Shown here in pieces: positions 36,105-45,116 of a stretch of DNA of 64,000 bases (position 1 is its first letter; the number at the start of each line of letters is the position of its first letter). The position numbers and the translations under genes were made by a program. Origin of the DNA: Bacterioplanes sanyensis (GTDB lineage Bacteria; Pseudomonadota; Gammaproteobacteria; Pseudomonadales; Oceanobacteraceae); contig NZ_BMYY01000001.1 in assembly GCF_014652515.1 (NCBI RefSeq), positions 366,822 through 430,821 of the forward strand, in the 5' to 3' direction. The notes beneath the pieces are model-generated. The model was not told the DNA's origin, did not search any database, and was given only the letters and a program-made list of their open reading frames with translations.

Positions 36105-36692
36105 ATGAAAATGCTGAAAACCCTAGTGGCAGCGTCTATTGCAGCAGCGTCAGTGCCAGCGCTGGCTTATGAAGCCGGTGATATTATCGTTAAGGCAGGT
36201 GTGGTGAATGTTGCACCTAAGAGCGATAACCTGAAGCTGGACGGTGTGGGTACGGTGGAGGTAAAGGACGATACCCAGCTGGGTCTGACCTTAACCTACA
36301 TGGTAGCGCCACAGGTTGGTGTTGAAGTTCTGGCGGCTACGCCGTTCAAGCATGACATTGAGCTGGAAGGCGACAAAATTGGTGATACCCAGCATTTGCC
36401 ACCAACCGTGTCGGCGCAGTATTACCCAATGAGCCCTGCTTCTAAGTTCCAGCCTTATGTCGGCTTGGGCGTGAACCATACCTTCTTCTTTGATGAGAGT
36501 GATTCCATTAACCATTTGGGTAAAAGCTGGGGATTGGCTTTCTCTGCAGGTATGAACTACGAGATTGCAGACAGCTTTATGGCGAATGTTGGTATCTGGA
36601 AAATGGATATTGACTCCGAGTTGGATGGTAGCGGCAACGATGTAGAAATCGATCCGCTGGTAGTGATGATTGGCGGCGGTATGAAGTTCTAA
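36105..36692 (+). CDS. ompW: OmpW family outer membrane protein
   Basis: 195 residues from ATG 36105 (AAGGAG upstream). Signal peptide MKMLKTLVAASIAAASVPALA, then an eight-stranded beta-barrel: AGDIIVKAGVVNVAPKSDN, TQLGLTLTYMVAPQVGVEVL, LPPTVSAQYY, KFQPYVGLGVNHTFFF, and a final strand ending GGGMKF, with terminal Phe. These are OmpW hallmarks. OmpW forms a narrow hydrophobic channel and is induced under low oxygen in several bacteria. The FNR/Anr box upstream fits such control. Followed by a terminator. Confidence 0.93.
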   Translation: MKMLKTLVAASIAAASVPALAYEAGDIIVKAGVVNVAPKSDNLKLDGVGTVEVKDDTQLGLTLTYMVAPQVGVEVLAATPFKHDIELEGDKIGDTQHLPPTVSAQYYPMSPASKFQPYVGLGVNHTFFFDESDSINHLGKSWGLAFSAGMNYEIADSFMANVGIWKMDIDSELDGSGNDVEIDPLVVMIGGGMKF

Positions 36693-36732
36693 TCTTTCGC
36701 TTGCTCCTGCCGGTGTCATGCCGGTTTGTTCG

Positions 36733-36766
36733 GCGCCCCTGCCTTTATGGTTGGGGCGCTTTTTTA
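36733..36766 (+). terminator. Rho-independent terminator of ompW
   Basis: GCGCCCC / GGGGCGC arms at 36733 and 36753, additional inner pairing, and a run of six Ts from 36760. Confidence 0.9.
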
Positions 36767-36879
36767 TGAGCGCTGCCATATTAATGAATGCTGTTGTCGA
36801 CAAGTGCCAGGCTGGCTACGCAGAGCAGTAATGTTGTGGCAAATCACAACTGTGTTGTTATGCCTGGGTGTGTAGCCGC

Positions 36880-38262
36880 CTACAACAGTGGCGCTAGCAA
36901 TCGTGCTAGTCGTGCTAACAACTGTTGGTGCCAGCGAGTGCTGACTTGTGCCGATGTCGACTGTAAGAAGTCTTGCTGCAGCATGGCTTCCACTTGTTTG
37001 GCCAGGGTTCGGTCCTGTATCAGGGCGTTCATTTCAAAGTTAATGCGCAGCGAGCGGTTATCTAAGTTGGCGCTACCAACGGATACCAGTTCGTCGTCAA
37101 TGAGCATCACCTTCTGATGCAGAAAGCCCGCCCGATACGTCGAAAAACGAATGCCGGCCTGACTGAGCTCTTCGATGTAGCGCATCATCGCCAGCTGTAC
37201 CACGCGGTTGTCGGTCTTTTCTGGCACTAGAACGCGCACATCCACGCCGCGCAGCACTGCCAGTTGCAAGTTGCTGATCACGGCCTGATCGGGCACAAAA
37301 TAAGGGCTTACCAGCCAGCAGCGCTGCTGTGCGGCTTGAATCATTTGGCAAACAAATAAGCTGGCGGACTCAAATTGATCCGCGGGCCCGGGGTTAATAC
37401 ACATCACGGCTTGCTCGCCAGCTTTGGGGGCCGCTTGCCATTGTAGCTCGGGGTCACGACCGGTGGCCCAGTGCCAATCTTCGGCAAAACCCAGTTGAAA
37501 GCTCAGCGCGGCTGGGCCTTGGATGCGCAAGTGTGTATCGCGCCAGTTAGCGCTGAGGTATTCATCGCCGATGTTGTAGCCACCGATAAAAGCGACTTGC
37601 TCATCGATGATGACTAGCTTGCGATGATTACGAAAATTCAGCTGCATGCGGTTGCGCAAGCGAATGGGGTTAAAGCGCGAAAACTCAATGCCAGCAGCGC
37701 GCAGCTGGCGGCGGTAGTGGCGGGTAAGGCCATGGCTGCCGATTTCATCAAATACGATGTAAATGCGAACACCGGCGGCGGCTCGGTGTTGCAACACCGA
37801 CAGTAGCCGCTGTCCAAGGTCATCGTCGCGAATGATATAAAACTGCAGGCAAATACTGTGTTGAGCTTGATCCAGCGCCTCGAACAGGGCGGCAAAGGTT
37901 TGCTCACCTGAGGTGAGGAGCTCAACTTTATTGCCCGTGAGCATCGGGCTTCGAAACAATGCTAACAGCGGGCGAATGGTCGCGTTGGCGTCACGGCGGT
38001 AGGGCAGTAACTGTTGTTCGACGCGCGCACCTATTCCGGTCAGGTGGCCATCCACCCTTTGCCTTGCACGGCGATAGCCTTTCAGTCGGCGCGAACCAAA
38101 CAGTAAGTAAGCAGGCAGGCTCAGCTGTGGAATCACCAACAGCGACAGCATCCACGCCAGCGAACCTTGCGCTGTGCGACCGCTCCAGAGGGCGTCAATG
38201 GCAGCTACAAGCCCTAGGGGGTAAAGCAATAAAGACCAGGTCAGCCAGTCCTGAGTCAGCAT
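36880..38262 (-). CDS. cls: Cardiolipin synthase
   Basis: 460 residues starting MLTQDWLTWSLLLYPLGL after GGAGAG. Two N-terminal membrane helices (about 8-25 and 35-55) lead to a phospholipase D-type domain with two HKD motifs: HRKLVIIDEQVAFIGGYNIG and HQKVMLIDDELVSVGSANLD, each with trailing Asn/Gly residues. It joins two phosphatidylglycerols, or PG and PE, into cardiolipin at the inner membrane. Two Cls types share this layout, and I cannot say which paralogue it is. Same strand as folE and murI, 56 bases downstream of folE. Confidence 0.92.
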   Translation of the reverse strand: MLTQDWLTWSLLLYPLGLVAAIDALWSGRTAQGSLAWMLSLLVIPQLSLPAYLLFGSRRLKGYRRARQRVDGHLTGIGARVEQQLLPYRRDANATIRPLLALFRSPMLTGNKVELLTSGEQTFAALFEALDQAQHSICLQFYIIRDDDLGQRLLSVLQHRAAAGVRIYIVFDEIGSHGLTRHYRRQLRAAGIEFSRFNPIRLRNRMQLNFRNHRKLVIIDEQVAFIGGYNIGDEYLSANWRDTHLRIQGPAALSFQLGFAEDWHWATGRDPELQWQAAPKAGEQAVMCINPGPADQFESASLFVCQMIQAAQQRCWLVSPYFVPDQAVISNLQLAVLRGVDVRVLVPEKTDNRVVQLAMMRYIEELSQAGIRFSTYRAGFLHQKVMLIDDELVSVGSANLDNRSLRINFEMNALIQDRTLAKQVEAMLQQDFLQSTSAQVSTRWHQQLLARLARLLAPLL

Positions 38263-38318
38263 GGTCTCTCCTCAATCATGGGCCTGTCACAAATGGCAGG
38301 CCCAGCGAGTCAAGACTA

Positions 38319-38873
38319 TCAGGTTTTATCAATCAAGCGCATGAACTCGTTGCGGGTAGCGGCATCTTCGCGGAAGGCGCCTTTCATGACCGAGGTGCGC
38401 ATCATCGAGTTCTGCTTTTGCACACCGCGCATCATCATGCACATATGCTGTGCTTCAACGATGACGCCGACGCCGCGACAGCCCGTGACTTCTGATACCG
38501 CATCTGCGATTTGCTTGGTCATGTTTTCTTGGATTTGTAGGCGACGGGCAAACATATCGACGATGCGAGCAAACTTCGATAAGCCCAACACATGGCCATT
38601 GGGCAAATAGCCAATATGGCAGCGGCCCAAAAAGGGCAGGGTGTGATGCTCACACAGCGAGTAAAATTCGATGCCTTGAACCACCACCATTTCGTCATTG
38701 TCACTGCTGAATACAGCGTTATTGACGACTTCCTTGAGCTCCATGTCGTAGCCGCTGGTTAGGAACTGCATGGCTTTGGCAGCGCGCTTGGGGGTATCTA
38801 GCAGGCCTTCGCGTTCTACGTCCTCACCCAATTCGGTGAGCACCTGCTGATAAAGGGTTTCCAGTTTTGACAT
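38319..38873 (-). CDS. folE: GTP cyclohydrolase I
   Basis: 184 residues from ATG 38873, the usual length; an upstream frame of 33 codons is AT-rich and lacks resemblance. Zinc and catalytic residues are in [10 protein letters not shown] (Cys74, His76, His77) and [20 protein letters not shown] (third Cys). Also [17 protein letters not shown] and [19 protein letters not shown]. It converts GTP to dihydroneopterin triphosphate, the first step of folate synthesis. Same strand as murI and cls. Confidence 0.96.
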   Translation of the reverse strand: MSKLETLYQQVLTELGEDVEREGLLDTPKRAAKAMQFLTSGYDMELKEVVNNAVFSSDNDEMVVVQGIEFYSLCEHHTLPFLGRCHIGYLPNGHVLGLSKFARIVDMFARRLQIQENMTKQIADAVSEVTGCRGVGVIVEAQHMCMMMRGVQKQNSMMRTSVMKGAFREDAATRNEFMRLIDKT

Positions 38874-38955
38874 TATCTGACCCTGATGGTTGGGTGAATA
38901 CCTGAGTAGTTTACTCAAAAATATAAAAATTATACAAACATTATTTTCTGTATAA

Positions 38956-39744
38956 CTATTGTTCGATGGCATGCCACGCTAAAGGTCGCTGCCACGGTGT
39001 CAAGAAATGCTGTAACGCTGTTTGATCGGGTGCGTCGCCAGCCCAGCCGATGGTAACAGAAGCAGCGTCGACCTGAGTCTGAGAATTAGCTGGCAACAGG
39101 CTGCTGACTCGGCGGGCAATGGCAGCGCCGGAGTCAATCCACCGTACTTCCGGAAAATGCTGCTGCAGCTGTGATGTGAGCAATGGGAAGTGGGTGCAGC
39201 CCAGTACCACATGGCGCAGTTGGCAGCGCTCTATCCAGGGGCCCAGCAGCTCGGGTAAGGCTGTGGCCGCTTGCTGCTGATAAACCCATTGCTCGGCCCA
39301 TTGCACCAGTTCAGCACTGCCCAATCTATGCACTGGGCTGGCACCAGCGTGATCTTTGATCAGTTGATCTAAGTAAGGCCTTTGCACCGTGGCCGGTGTG
39401 GCCAGTACTCCGATCGCTTGGCCTTGAGCCAGCTGCGCTGCGACCTTGACCGCCGGTACTACGCCGACCACGGGGATTTGCAAGCGTTGACGTAGGGAGG
39501 GCAGCACCAAGGTGCTGGCCGTGTTGCAGGCAATGACAATCAAATCAATGTGCCAGGCCAAAGTGGCCTGTTGACACAGCGTGACGACGCGCTCTTGCAG
39601 GACTTCATCGGCGAGTTGGCCATAGGGAAAAAATGCACGATCCATCAGGTAAAACAAGTGCGCATTGGGCAGCTGTTGTACTAGGTGATCGGTCACACTG
39701 AGTCCACCCACGCCAGAGTCAAATACCAGAATGTTTGCCGTCAT
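38956..39744 (-). CDS. murI: Glutamate racemase
   Basis: 262 residues with the two catalytic cysteines of MurI: Cys73 in [10 protein letters not shown] and Cys183 in [10 protein letters not shown]. The start [20 protein letters not shown] carries the conserved Asp and Ser, and FPYGQLADE follows. It supplies D-glutamate for peptidoglycan. The 82-base AT-rich spacer to folE has stretches such as aaaaatataaaaatta, likely the folE promoter region. Confidence 0.96.
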   Translation of the reverse strand: MTANILVFDSGVGGLSVTDHLVQQLPNAHLFYLMDRAFFPYGQLADEVLQERVVTLCQQATLAWHIDLIVIACNTASTLVLPSLRQRLQIPVVGVVPAVKVAAQLAQGQAIGVLATPATVQRPYLDQLIKDHAGASPVHRLGSAELVQWAEQWVYQQQAATALPELLGPWIERCQLRHVVLGCTHFPLLTSQLQQHFPEVRWIDSGAAIARRVSSLLPANSQTQVDAASVTIGWAGDAPDQTALQHFLTPWQRPLAWHAIEQ

Positions 39745-39870
39745 TGTTGCTATAGCTCGTCACTGCCGTGAAGCCAAAGCGCGGGATTTTATCAGCTCCA
39801 GCGGGTGAATGCTTGCCTGTCTGTCGGCAGAATGATACACCAACCACACTCTATCATTGCCGGAGTCGTC

Positions 39871-40887
39871 GTGGATCTGAACCAATTGCTGGCCAATGCC
39901 CGTCGTAACGAAGCCTTGCTCAAGCGGCTACAAGCCTACGAACTGGAGTTGCTGGCATGCCAGAGTTGGGCAGACTGGTTGCGTTGCCTGCTGCAACGGC
40001 TACCGCAACAATTTGGACTTGATGCCATCAGCCTCTCTCTGGTCGATGGTGATGGTCAGCTACGCCAGTCCATGCACCATAGCCTTGATATTGATCAAGC
40101 CGAGTTGTTGCAAGGAGTGTGCTTCGATGGCGAGGCCGTGCCAACAAAGACCCGAGTACTGGCACCAGCAGCGCCGTATCACTCTGGTTTGATGTTGCCG
40201 TTGCAGCGTAATCAACGTCCTCTAGGCCGCATATGTTTGTATTCCTATCAACCTGAGCGCTTTCAAGCTGGCATGGCGCTGGACTTTATGCAGCATTTGG
40301 CGGCGGTGGTGGCGGCATGTTTGGAGCTGGTGCACAAAACCGAAGTGCAGGCGCGATTGGCTCTGACTGACCCGTTAACCGGTGCAGAAAATCGTCGTGG
40401 CTTTGCGCGTGCGTTTCAGCGCGAATGGGCACGAGGTCAGCGGCAATATCATGTATTTGGGTTGGTGTTGTTGGATCTTGATCATTTTAAACGCATCAAT
40501 GATCAGCATGGCCATGCTTGTGGCGATCGTGTCCTAGTGGCTCTGTGTCAGACGTTGCAAAGACTGCTGCGACCGACAGATCATCTCGGGCGTTTAGGAG
40601 GGGAGGAGTTTGCCATGATTCTATCTGGCTGCCGTGCGCCTGAACTGGCTGACGTGGTCGAGCGTTTACAAACCGCCATTGCCGCCCTCAATGTGCAAAC
40701 AGATGAGGGCCAGCCTCTGGCGGTCAGTGCCTCTGGCAGTTATCTGACGGTCACGCCTCGTGCCCATCGCGAGGCACATATGGACGAGTATCTGCAGTTA
40801 TTGGATGGCTGGCTTTATCAAGCCAAACAGCAGGGGCGCAATCGCTTTTTAGATGCGTCTCATGGCGGGCATGGGAAACCTAGCTGA
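39871..40887 (+). CDS. Diguanylate cyclase with DUF484/GAF-like sensor
   Basis: 338 residues from GTG 39871, with GGAG six bases upstream. The N-terminal part (MDLNQLLANARRNEALLKRL, then LPQQFGLDAISLSLVD and PLGRICLYSYQ) resembles DUF484/GAF-like ligand-binding domains. The C-terminal GGDEF domain has DPLTGAENRRGF, LLDLDHFKRINDQHGHACGD and the active GGEEF at residues 243-247, an active variant. The product-inhibition site RxxD (RPTD, 234-237) lies five residues before it. No EAL domain. It should make c-di-GMP in the cytoplasm. The signal is unknown. No membrane segments. Confidence 0.92.
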   Translation: MDLNQLLANARRNEALLKRLQAYELELLACQSWADWLRCLLQRLPQQFGLDAISLSLVDGDGQLRQSMHHSLDIDQAELLQGVCFDGEAVPTKTRVLAPAAPYHSGLMLPLQRNQRPLGRICLYSYQPERFQAGMALDFMQHLAAVVAACLELVHKTEVQARLALTDPLTGAENRRGFARAFQREWARGQRQYHVFGLVLLDLDHFKRINDQHGHACGDRVLVALCQTLQRLLRPTDHLGRLGGEEFAMILSGCRAPELADVVERLQTAIAALNVQTDEGQPLAVSASGSYLTVTPRAHREAHMDEYLQLLDGWLYQAKQQGRNRFLDASHGGHGKPS

Positions 40888-40937
40888 TCTGGGTCAGCGC
40901 AGACACAGCGGCTCTGTTCTATGGTGGTATTACAGCC

Positions 40938-41780
40938 ATGATGAGAATGTTTATGAGCGACCATGAATCGCATTTGCCGTTAGTTGTGCCGCCTGCGGCG
41001 GAAGAGAAAACTGCGCACCTGCCCTACGGCGAGCGCATGTCACGCACGACTTACGAAAAGCAAAAGCAGCAGCTGCAAATTGAGCTGCTGAAGATGCAAG
41101 GCTGGGTGAAGGAAACCGGTCAAAAAATTGTGATTGTGTTTGAAGGGCGTGATGCCGCCGGCAAAGGCGGTGCCATTAAGCGCTTTATGGAGCACTTGAA
41201 TCCACGGGGTGCGCGTGTAGTGGCGTTAGAAAAGCCGACCGAGCGAGAGCGCAGTCAGTGGTACTTTCAGCGCTACATCAAACACTTGCCCTGTGATGGC
41301 GAAATCGTATTATTTGACCGCTCCTGGTATAACCGTGCTGGCGTCGAGCGGGTGATGGGCTTTTGCGACAACAAAGATTACATGGAGTTTATGCGTGAGG
41401 TGCCGGAGCTAGAACGCATGTTTGTGCGCTCGGGTGTGCACTTATTCAAACTGTGGTTTTCGGTGAGTCGCCATGAGCAGTTAAGGCGCTTCCAAAAACG
41501 TCAGGTTGATCCACTTAAACAGTGGAAGTTGAGCCCTGTGGACTTGGCATCCCTTGATAAATGGGATGATTACACCGAAGCCAAAGAAGCCATGTTTTAT
41601 TATTCCAATCATATGGATGCCCCTTGGACTGTGGTGCGCTCTGACGATAAAAAACGGGCGCGCTTAAATGCCATGCGTTTTATTTTGAACAGTCTGGATT
41701 ACACCAATAAATCCACTGAGCTTGAGCTAGAGCCCGACCCTTTAATCATTCAACCGGCCGCCCAGGCCATGGATTGCTGA
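40938..41780 (+). CDS. ppk2: Polyphosphate kinase 2
   Basis: 280 residues with the PPK2 fold: Walker A FEGRDAAGKGGAIKRFMEHL (Lys76), lid-region ALEKPTERERSQWYFQRYI, Walker B VLFDRSWYNRAGVERVMGF, and HLFKLWFSVSRHEQLRRFQK. Such enzymes use polyphosphate to phosphorylate nucleoside mono- or diphosphates. Length and single domain fit class I PPK2, which phosphorylates nucleoside diphosphates, but assays would decide. Start codon uncertain among ATGs 40938, 40941, 40947 and 40953; none has a strong ribosome binding site. Confidence 0.92.
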   Translation: MMRMFMSDHESHLPLVVPPAAEEKTAHLPYGERMSRTTYEKQKQQLQIELLKMQGWVKETGQKIVIVFEGRDAAGKGGAIKRFMEHLNPRGARVVALEKPTERERSQWYFQRYIKHLPCDGEIVLFDRSWYNRAGVERVMGFCDNKDYMEFMREVPELERMFVRSGVHLFKLWFSVSRHEQLRRFQKRQVDPLKQWKLSPVDLASLDKWDDYTEAKEAMFYYSNHMDAPWTVVRSDDKKRARLNAMRFILNSLDYTNKSTELELEPDPLIIQPAAQAMDC

Positions 41781-41889
41781 GAACGCCAGCTCGGTGTCGT
41801 TGATGTTGGCTTAAGCGGCACATAAGTTTTGTGGGCGAGAGCCCTCTGGCGATTCATAACGTGCACCGAATTATTTAGAGGTTTCCTTC

Positions 41890-42120
41890 ATGCATACGCG
41901 CCCGTATTTCTCGCAAGCCAAACGCGTGGTCGATCACTTTTGTCAGGAAATTGGCCCAGAATTGATGGACCAATTAGGTCCGACTCACGTCGATGCACTG
42001 ACGTTGATGATCGAGTCGGCTTTGAGTAGCAATGCTTATCATGCCTTGCAAGTGAGTGTGAACGAGCTGGAGGCATTGACCGAGCGCACCCGTAGGCGCA
42101 TGCCCGGCCATATCGATTAG
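41890..42120 (+). CDS. Small protein of unknown function, 76 aa
   Basis: A 76-residue soluble protein starting MHTRPYFSQAKRVVDHFCQE after AGAGG, mainly helical by composition, ending ERTRRRMPGHID. I do not recognise a family. Support for a real gene is the ribosome binding site and the four-base stop overlap with the convergent YceI-family gene; the protein-like composition helps. Same strand as ppk2, 109 bases downstream. Confidence 0.6.
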   Translation: MHTRPYFSQAKRVVDHFCQEIGPELMDQLGPTHVDALTLMIESALSSNAYHALQVSVNELEALTERTRRRMPGHID

Positions 42121-42686
42121 TTGGCGGGCTTGAAGGTCAGGCTAAAGCTCACAGGCACTACTTCCGCGATGCTGTCGAGCTTGGCGATGTCGCGTAGCTC
42201 CCTAATGCCGCGGCTCAACGCAAAACTATCAGCATGCACGAGAACAGGGGTCAAGCTGTTTACTGTGGTGGTGCCGTCAGCCGCCGGTGTGACCATCACT
42301 GTGGTGCGAAAACTTTCTTGGTTGCCATGCAGTGCTAACTGACCTTGCAGCTCATAGGGCTGCGGTGTGTCGGTGTTCAATACCGCTGCTGGAATGGCAG
42401 CACGGATTTCAGCGTGGCTGAAGTCGCCGACTTGAAATAGCAACTCACGCATGCGCCCATCGCGAACGGGAATACCCGAGTCAATGCTGCTTAAATCGAT
42501 GCGAACCAAGGCTTCACCGCTTGAGCTAACGGAGCCCTGCAGGTGCTCAAAGCGATGGTTTTCGGCTAAATGGGTGTTTTTAAAGCTGACAAAGCTCACT
42601 TCAGATGGCTGTGTTAATTGCCAGTCGGCCATCGCCGCTGCTGGCAACAGAGCGCAGCACAGTGCGGCTGAAATTAACGGCTTCAT
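42117..42686 (-). CDS. YceI family periplasmic protein
   Basis: 189 residues. Signal peptide MKPLISAALCCALLPAAAMA, then DWQLTQPSEVSFVSFKNTHL and a lipocalin-like YceI barrel: FEHLQGSVSSSGEALVRIDL, SSIDSGIPVRDGRMRELLFQ, YELQGQLALHGN, VHADSFALSRGIREL, VPVSFSLTF. YceI proteins bind isoprenoid-type lipids in the periplasm; the ligand here is unknown. ATG 42686 is preceded by AAGGACTG. The stop overlaps the 76-residue gene's stop. Confidence 0.9.
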   Translation of the reverse strand: MKPLISAALCCALLPAAAMADWQLTQPSEVSFVSFKNTHLAENHRFEHLQGSVSSSGEALVRIDLSSIDSGIPVRDGRMRELLFQVGDFSHAEIRAAIPAAVLNTDTPQPYELQGQLALHGNQESFRTTVMVTPAADGTTTVNSLTPVLVHADSFALSRGIRELRDIAKLDSIAEVVPVSFSLTFKPAN

Positions 42687-42719
42687 GTTGCAGTCCTTAA
42701 CTAGTCAAAGTTGCTGATA

Positions 42720-43196
42720 TTAGTGCAGCAAGGTCACATTGGGGAAACGATACGCCACCAACCACTCCAGTTCACGCACAATGGCGGCTTTGTGTTGCTG
42801 CTCCAGCTGCCAGCGCTGTTTATCGAGGCGGAACTGCTCGCGTTTGTCGAGCTTCTTATAGTCATCCAAAATGGGCATGTCGGAGGTTTGCTGATGGTGA
42901 TTGCGTATTGTCGCCAGTTCATCCATGCCCCAAATGGCCGGGTCCAATGCTTGCACCAAATAATGAATGCGTAAAACGCCTTCGGTGATTTCGCACTGCT
43001 CTGCAATGACGGCACGAGCCACAAACTGCACGTCGTTCATCAGCTCCAGCTGCTTATTGCGCAGTGCCTCGGCGGCGGCCACTTCTTCTTGCTGTTGGCG
43101 CTGTTGCATATCCTTAACTCGGCGTGTCAGCGTCCAGGCATAACCGGCCAACCCTGCTACGATGGCCACGGCGATCAGGATTAAAAAGGTCGTCAT
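42720..43196 (-). CDS. DUF2489 family membrane-anchored protein
   Basis: 158 residues: an N-terminal membrane helix (TTFLILIAVAIVAGLAGYAW), a Gln/Glu-rich coiled-coil linker, then a helical domain containing VARAVIAEQCEITEGVLRIH, LVQALDPAIWGMDELATI and FRLDKQRWQLEQQHKAAIVR, matching DUF2489. Function is unknown. It lies 33 bases upstream of the YceI-family gene on the same strand and may share a transcript with it. Confidence 0.78.
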   Translation of the reverse strand: MTTFLILIAVAIVAGLAGYAWTLTRRVKDMQQRQQQEEVAAAEALRNKQLELMNDVQFVARAVIAEQCEITEGVLRIHYLVQALDPAIWGMDELATIRNHHQQTSDMPILDDYKKLDKREQFRLDKQRWQLEQQHKAAIVRELEWLVAYRFPNVTLLH

Positions 43197-43331
43197 CTTT
43201 CTGCCATGTTCTCTGTGTGAGGCGGCATGATAGCCAGCCGCGCCAGGCCATGCCAGTCAGTGAGTGTCAGGCTGGCAATTCTGTGTTTTTTCGTTAGTCT
43301 GATAAGTTATGACAACTGTAGGAATTAAACC

Positions 43332-43769
43332 ATGCTGGTGAATAACATCTGGGTACGGGCTTCGGGCGATTTAAATGATGTGCCGATCAGTATCCAATAC
43401 CGCAAGGACTGGCAATCTGCCCAGCAGATGGGCAATTACCACCAGTGTGTGCAGATCGCTTGGAACGCGACCACCCGTGATGACAGCAGCGGCTTTCCCG
43501 GCGCTGAAGAGCAACAACGCATCGTGCGCTTTCACGAGGCATTGCAAGCGGTTTTGGAGCCACAAGAAAACGCCGTGGTGGTGATGATGATTACCCACTC
43601 TGGCGTCAATCAATGGATCATTTATTGCCAAGACCTGTCGCAGCTGGAGCAGGACTTAAACCGCATCCCGACCGACCAAGGGTTATACCCGATCGAGGTG
43701 GTGGCTGACGATGATCCTCAGTGGCATACCTTTAGTCAGGTGTATCAGGCGATTCAGCCTCAGAGCTAG
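43332..43769 (+). CDS. DUF695-like protein of unknown function
   Basis: 145 residues starting MLVNNIWVRASGDLNDVPIS after TAGGAATT. The C-terminal half has the DUF695 rhythm: NAVVVMMITHSGVNQWIIYC, then LSQLEQDLNRIP, PIEVVADDDPQWHTFSQV. The N-terminal part begins with a short Trp strand and VPISIQYRKDW. Soluble. Function is unknown. Its last 38 bases overlap the convergent YlqF gene. The family call is moderate. Confidence 0.65.
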   Translation: MLVNNIWVRASGDLNDVPISIQYRKDWQSAQQMGNYHQCVQIAWNATTRDDSSGFPGAEEQQRIVRFHEALQAVLEPQENAVVVMMITHSGVNQWIIYCQDLSQLEQDLNRIPTDQGLYPIEVVADDDPQWHTFSQVYQAIQPQS

Positions 43770-44634
43770 CTTTCAGTGCTGCTAAGGCAGCCAATTCTTG
43801 TTCTACTTGGGCCGGTGTTTCCAAAGAAATCCGGCCTATTTTGCCCGCTCTTAGCTCATGCAGTGACACTTCCGCGCCTTTGTGCGTATCGGCGATGCCG
43901 CCAGGTTTTAAGCCGCCGCGTTTGCGGCTAATGTCATCCAAGGCTTGCTCTGCGGAGGCGGGGAGCGCCTTCAACTTAAAACGCTGCTGCAACGCCTGTG
44001 GGTAATTGTGCAGTAAGTATTCTAAAGCGAATAACGCCACGTCCTGATACTCAATGGCCGTGTCTTTAACGGCACCGCTGGCAGCTAAGCGATAGCCGCA
44101 GCTCTCTGGTTCAAACTTGGGCCAGAGTATTCCTGGCGTATCGGACAGCACCAAGCCATTTTTCAGATCAATCATCTGATTGGCTTTCGTCACGGCTGGC
44201 TCATTGCCGGTTTTAGCAACTTGGCGCCCAGCCAGTGCATTAATGAGGGTGGATTTGCCGACATTGGGAATGCCCATGATCATGATGCGCACCGGGCGCT
44301 TGCGCTCAAGTCGGTGCTGACCGAGCTGCTTGCACAATTGCACCACCTGTTTGACCTGAGACTTCTGCTCCGCTACCAACGGCATCGCCCGCACTTGATG
44401 TTGCTGCTCGAAATGAGCGACCCACTGGCGGGTGACCTTGTCGTCGGCTAAGTCGGCTTTGTTCAGCAGCTTGATGCAGGGCGTGTCGCCGCGCAGTTCA
44501 TCGACCAATGGATTGGTGCTAGAAAACGGCAGGCGGGCATCAAGCACTTCAATTACCAGATCAATGGCTGGCATGGCTTCGGCAATTTTCTTGCGCGCTT
44601 TGTTCATGTGTCCGGGGAACCACTGAATCGCCAT
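43732..44634 (-). CDS. Ribosome biogenesis GTPase, YlqF/RbgA family
   Basis: 300 residues from ATG 44634 (MAIQWFPGHMNKARKKIAEA), the family start; an upstream ATG at 44667 is less typical. Circularly permuted GTPase order is seen: G4 LNKADLAD first, then G1 IMGIPNVGKSTLINAL, G2/G3 with LSDTPGILWPKFE. The C-terminal ANTAR-like helical domain and an Ala/Glu-rich tail follow. Such GTPases help mature the large ribosomal subunit. It converges with, and overlaps, the DUF695-like gene. Confidence 0.9.
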   Translation of the reverse strand: MAIQWFPGHMNKARKKIAEAMPAIDLVIEVLDARLPFSSTNPLVDELRGDTPCIKLLNKADLADDKVTRQWVAHFEQQHQVRAMPLVAEQKSQVKQVVQLCKQLGQHRLERKRPVRIMIMGIPNVGKSTLINALAGRQVAKTGNEPAVTKANQMIDLKNGLVLSDTPGILWPKFEPESCGYRLAASGAVKDTAIEYQDVALFALEYLLHNYPQALQQRFKLKALPASAEQALDDISRKRGGLKPGGIADTHKGAEVSLHELRAGKIGRISLETPAQVEQELAALAALKASSEAESPDTPD

Positions 44635-44760
44635 GCTGAGGTGCTCGTCTATTGAAAAAGGGCGCATATTGTAAAGCAGTCGACCTCGGACACAAGGGAC
44701 GCCTGCCGCGAGGCGGATTAGTTATTTGTCAACTTTGTTTTATAGCATTTACGTATATCA

Positions 44761-44778
44761 CTGACCTTTAGCTGTCAT
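44761..44778 (+). promoter_or_regulatory. Possible Pho box upstream of a 63-aa gene
   Basis: CTGACCT-TTAG-CTGTCAT, a 7-4-7 arrangement whose right half is a perfect PhoB half-site and left half matches 5 of 7. TATGGT lies 10 bases downstream as a possible -10. The rest of the 283-base spacer also has an AT-rich patch and a small CGCCT/AGGCG hairpin (about 44700). Confidence 0.35.
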
Positions 44779-44917
44779 ACTGCGGCATTATGGTGGTCTG
44801 CGGGTCGTGGTTTGTCATTTTTATGGCGCCACACCCAGACTGCCTGGGAGCTCGGGCGGGTCCCTGACATCGCTACTTCCAGGCTGCGCTGCAGTGATAT
44901 TGGATGAGGAGGTCATC

Positions 44918-45109
44918 ATGGACGTCTTACCAGACGATTTTGCTCGTTCCGCCAAAAAGCAGGGGCGCCAAGCCTCGGCAACTGTTTCCGGCCGCCGTCG
45001 CAGCGGCTTTCTGGTTGGTAACCGCTTTGTCTTTTCTGATCAAATGGAGCTGCTGTGGATGCAGGCAGGCCCCGGCGAATTCCGGGAACTGCGCATCTGG
45101 AGAAAATAG
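44918..45109 (+). CDS. Small basic protein of unknown function, 63 aa
   Basis: 63 residues from ATG 44918, directly after a strong GAGGAGG site. The sequence MDVLPDDFARSAKKQGRQAS is basic, with an Arg cluster (GRRRSGFLVGNRF) and a Trp-containing beta-like end (ELLWMQAGPGEFRELRIWRK). I do not recognise it. A possible Pho box lies about 140 bases upstream. It converges on the next gene with only seven bases between stops. Confidence 0.6.
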   Translation: MDVLPDDFARSAKKQGRQASATVSGRRRSGFLVGNRFVFSDQMELLWMQAGPGEFRELRIWRK

Positions 45110-45116
45110 CCTTAGG

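Noticed and set aside
40085-40098. Perfect FNR-type box TTGAT-ATTG-ATCAA
   Set aside because: It lies inside the diguanylate cyclase coding sequence (residues LDIDQ), far from any start, so it is probably coincidental.
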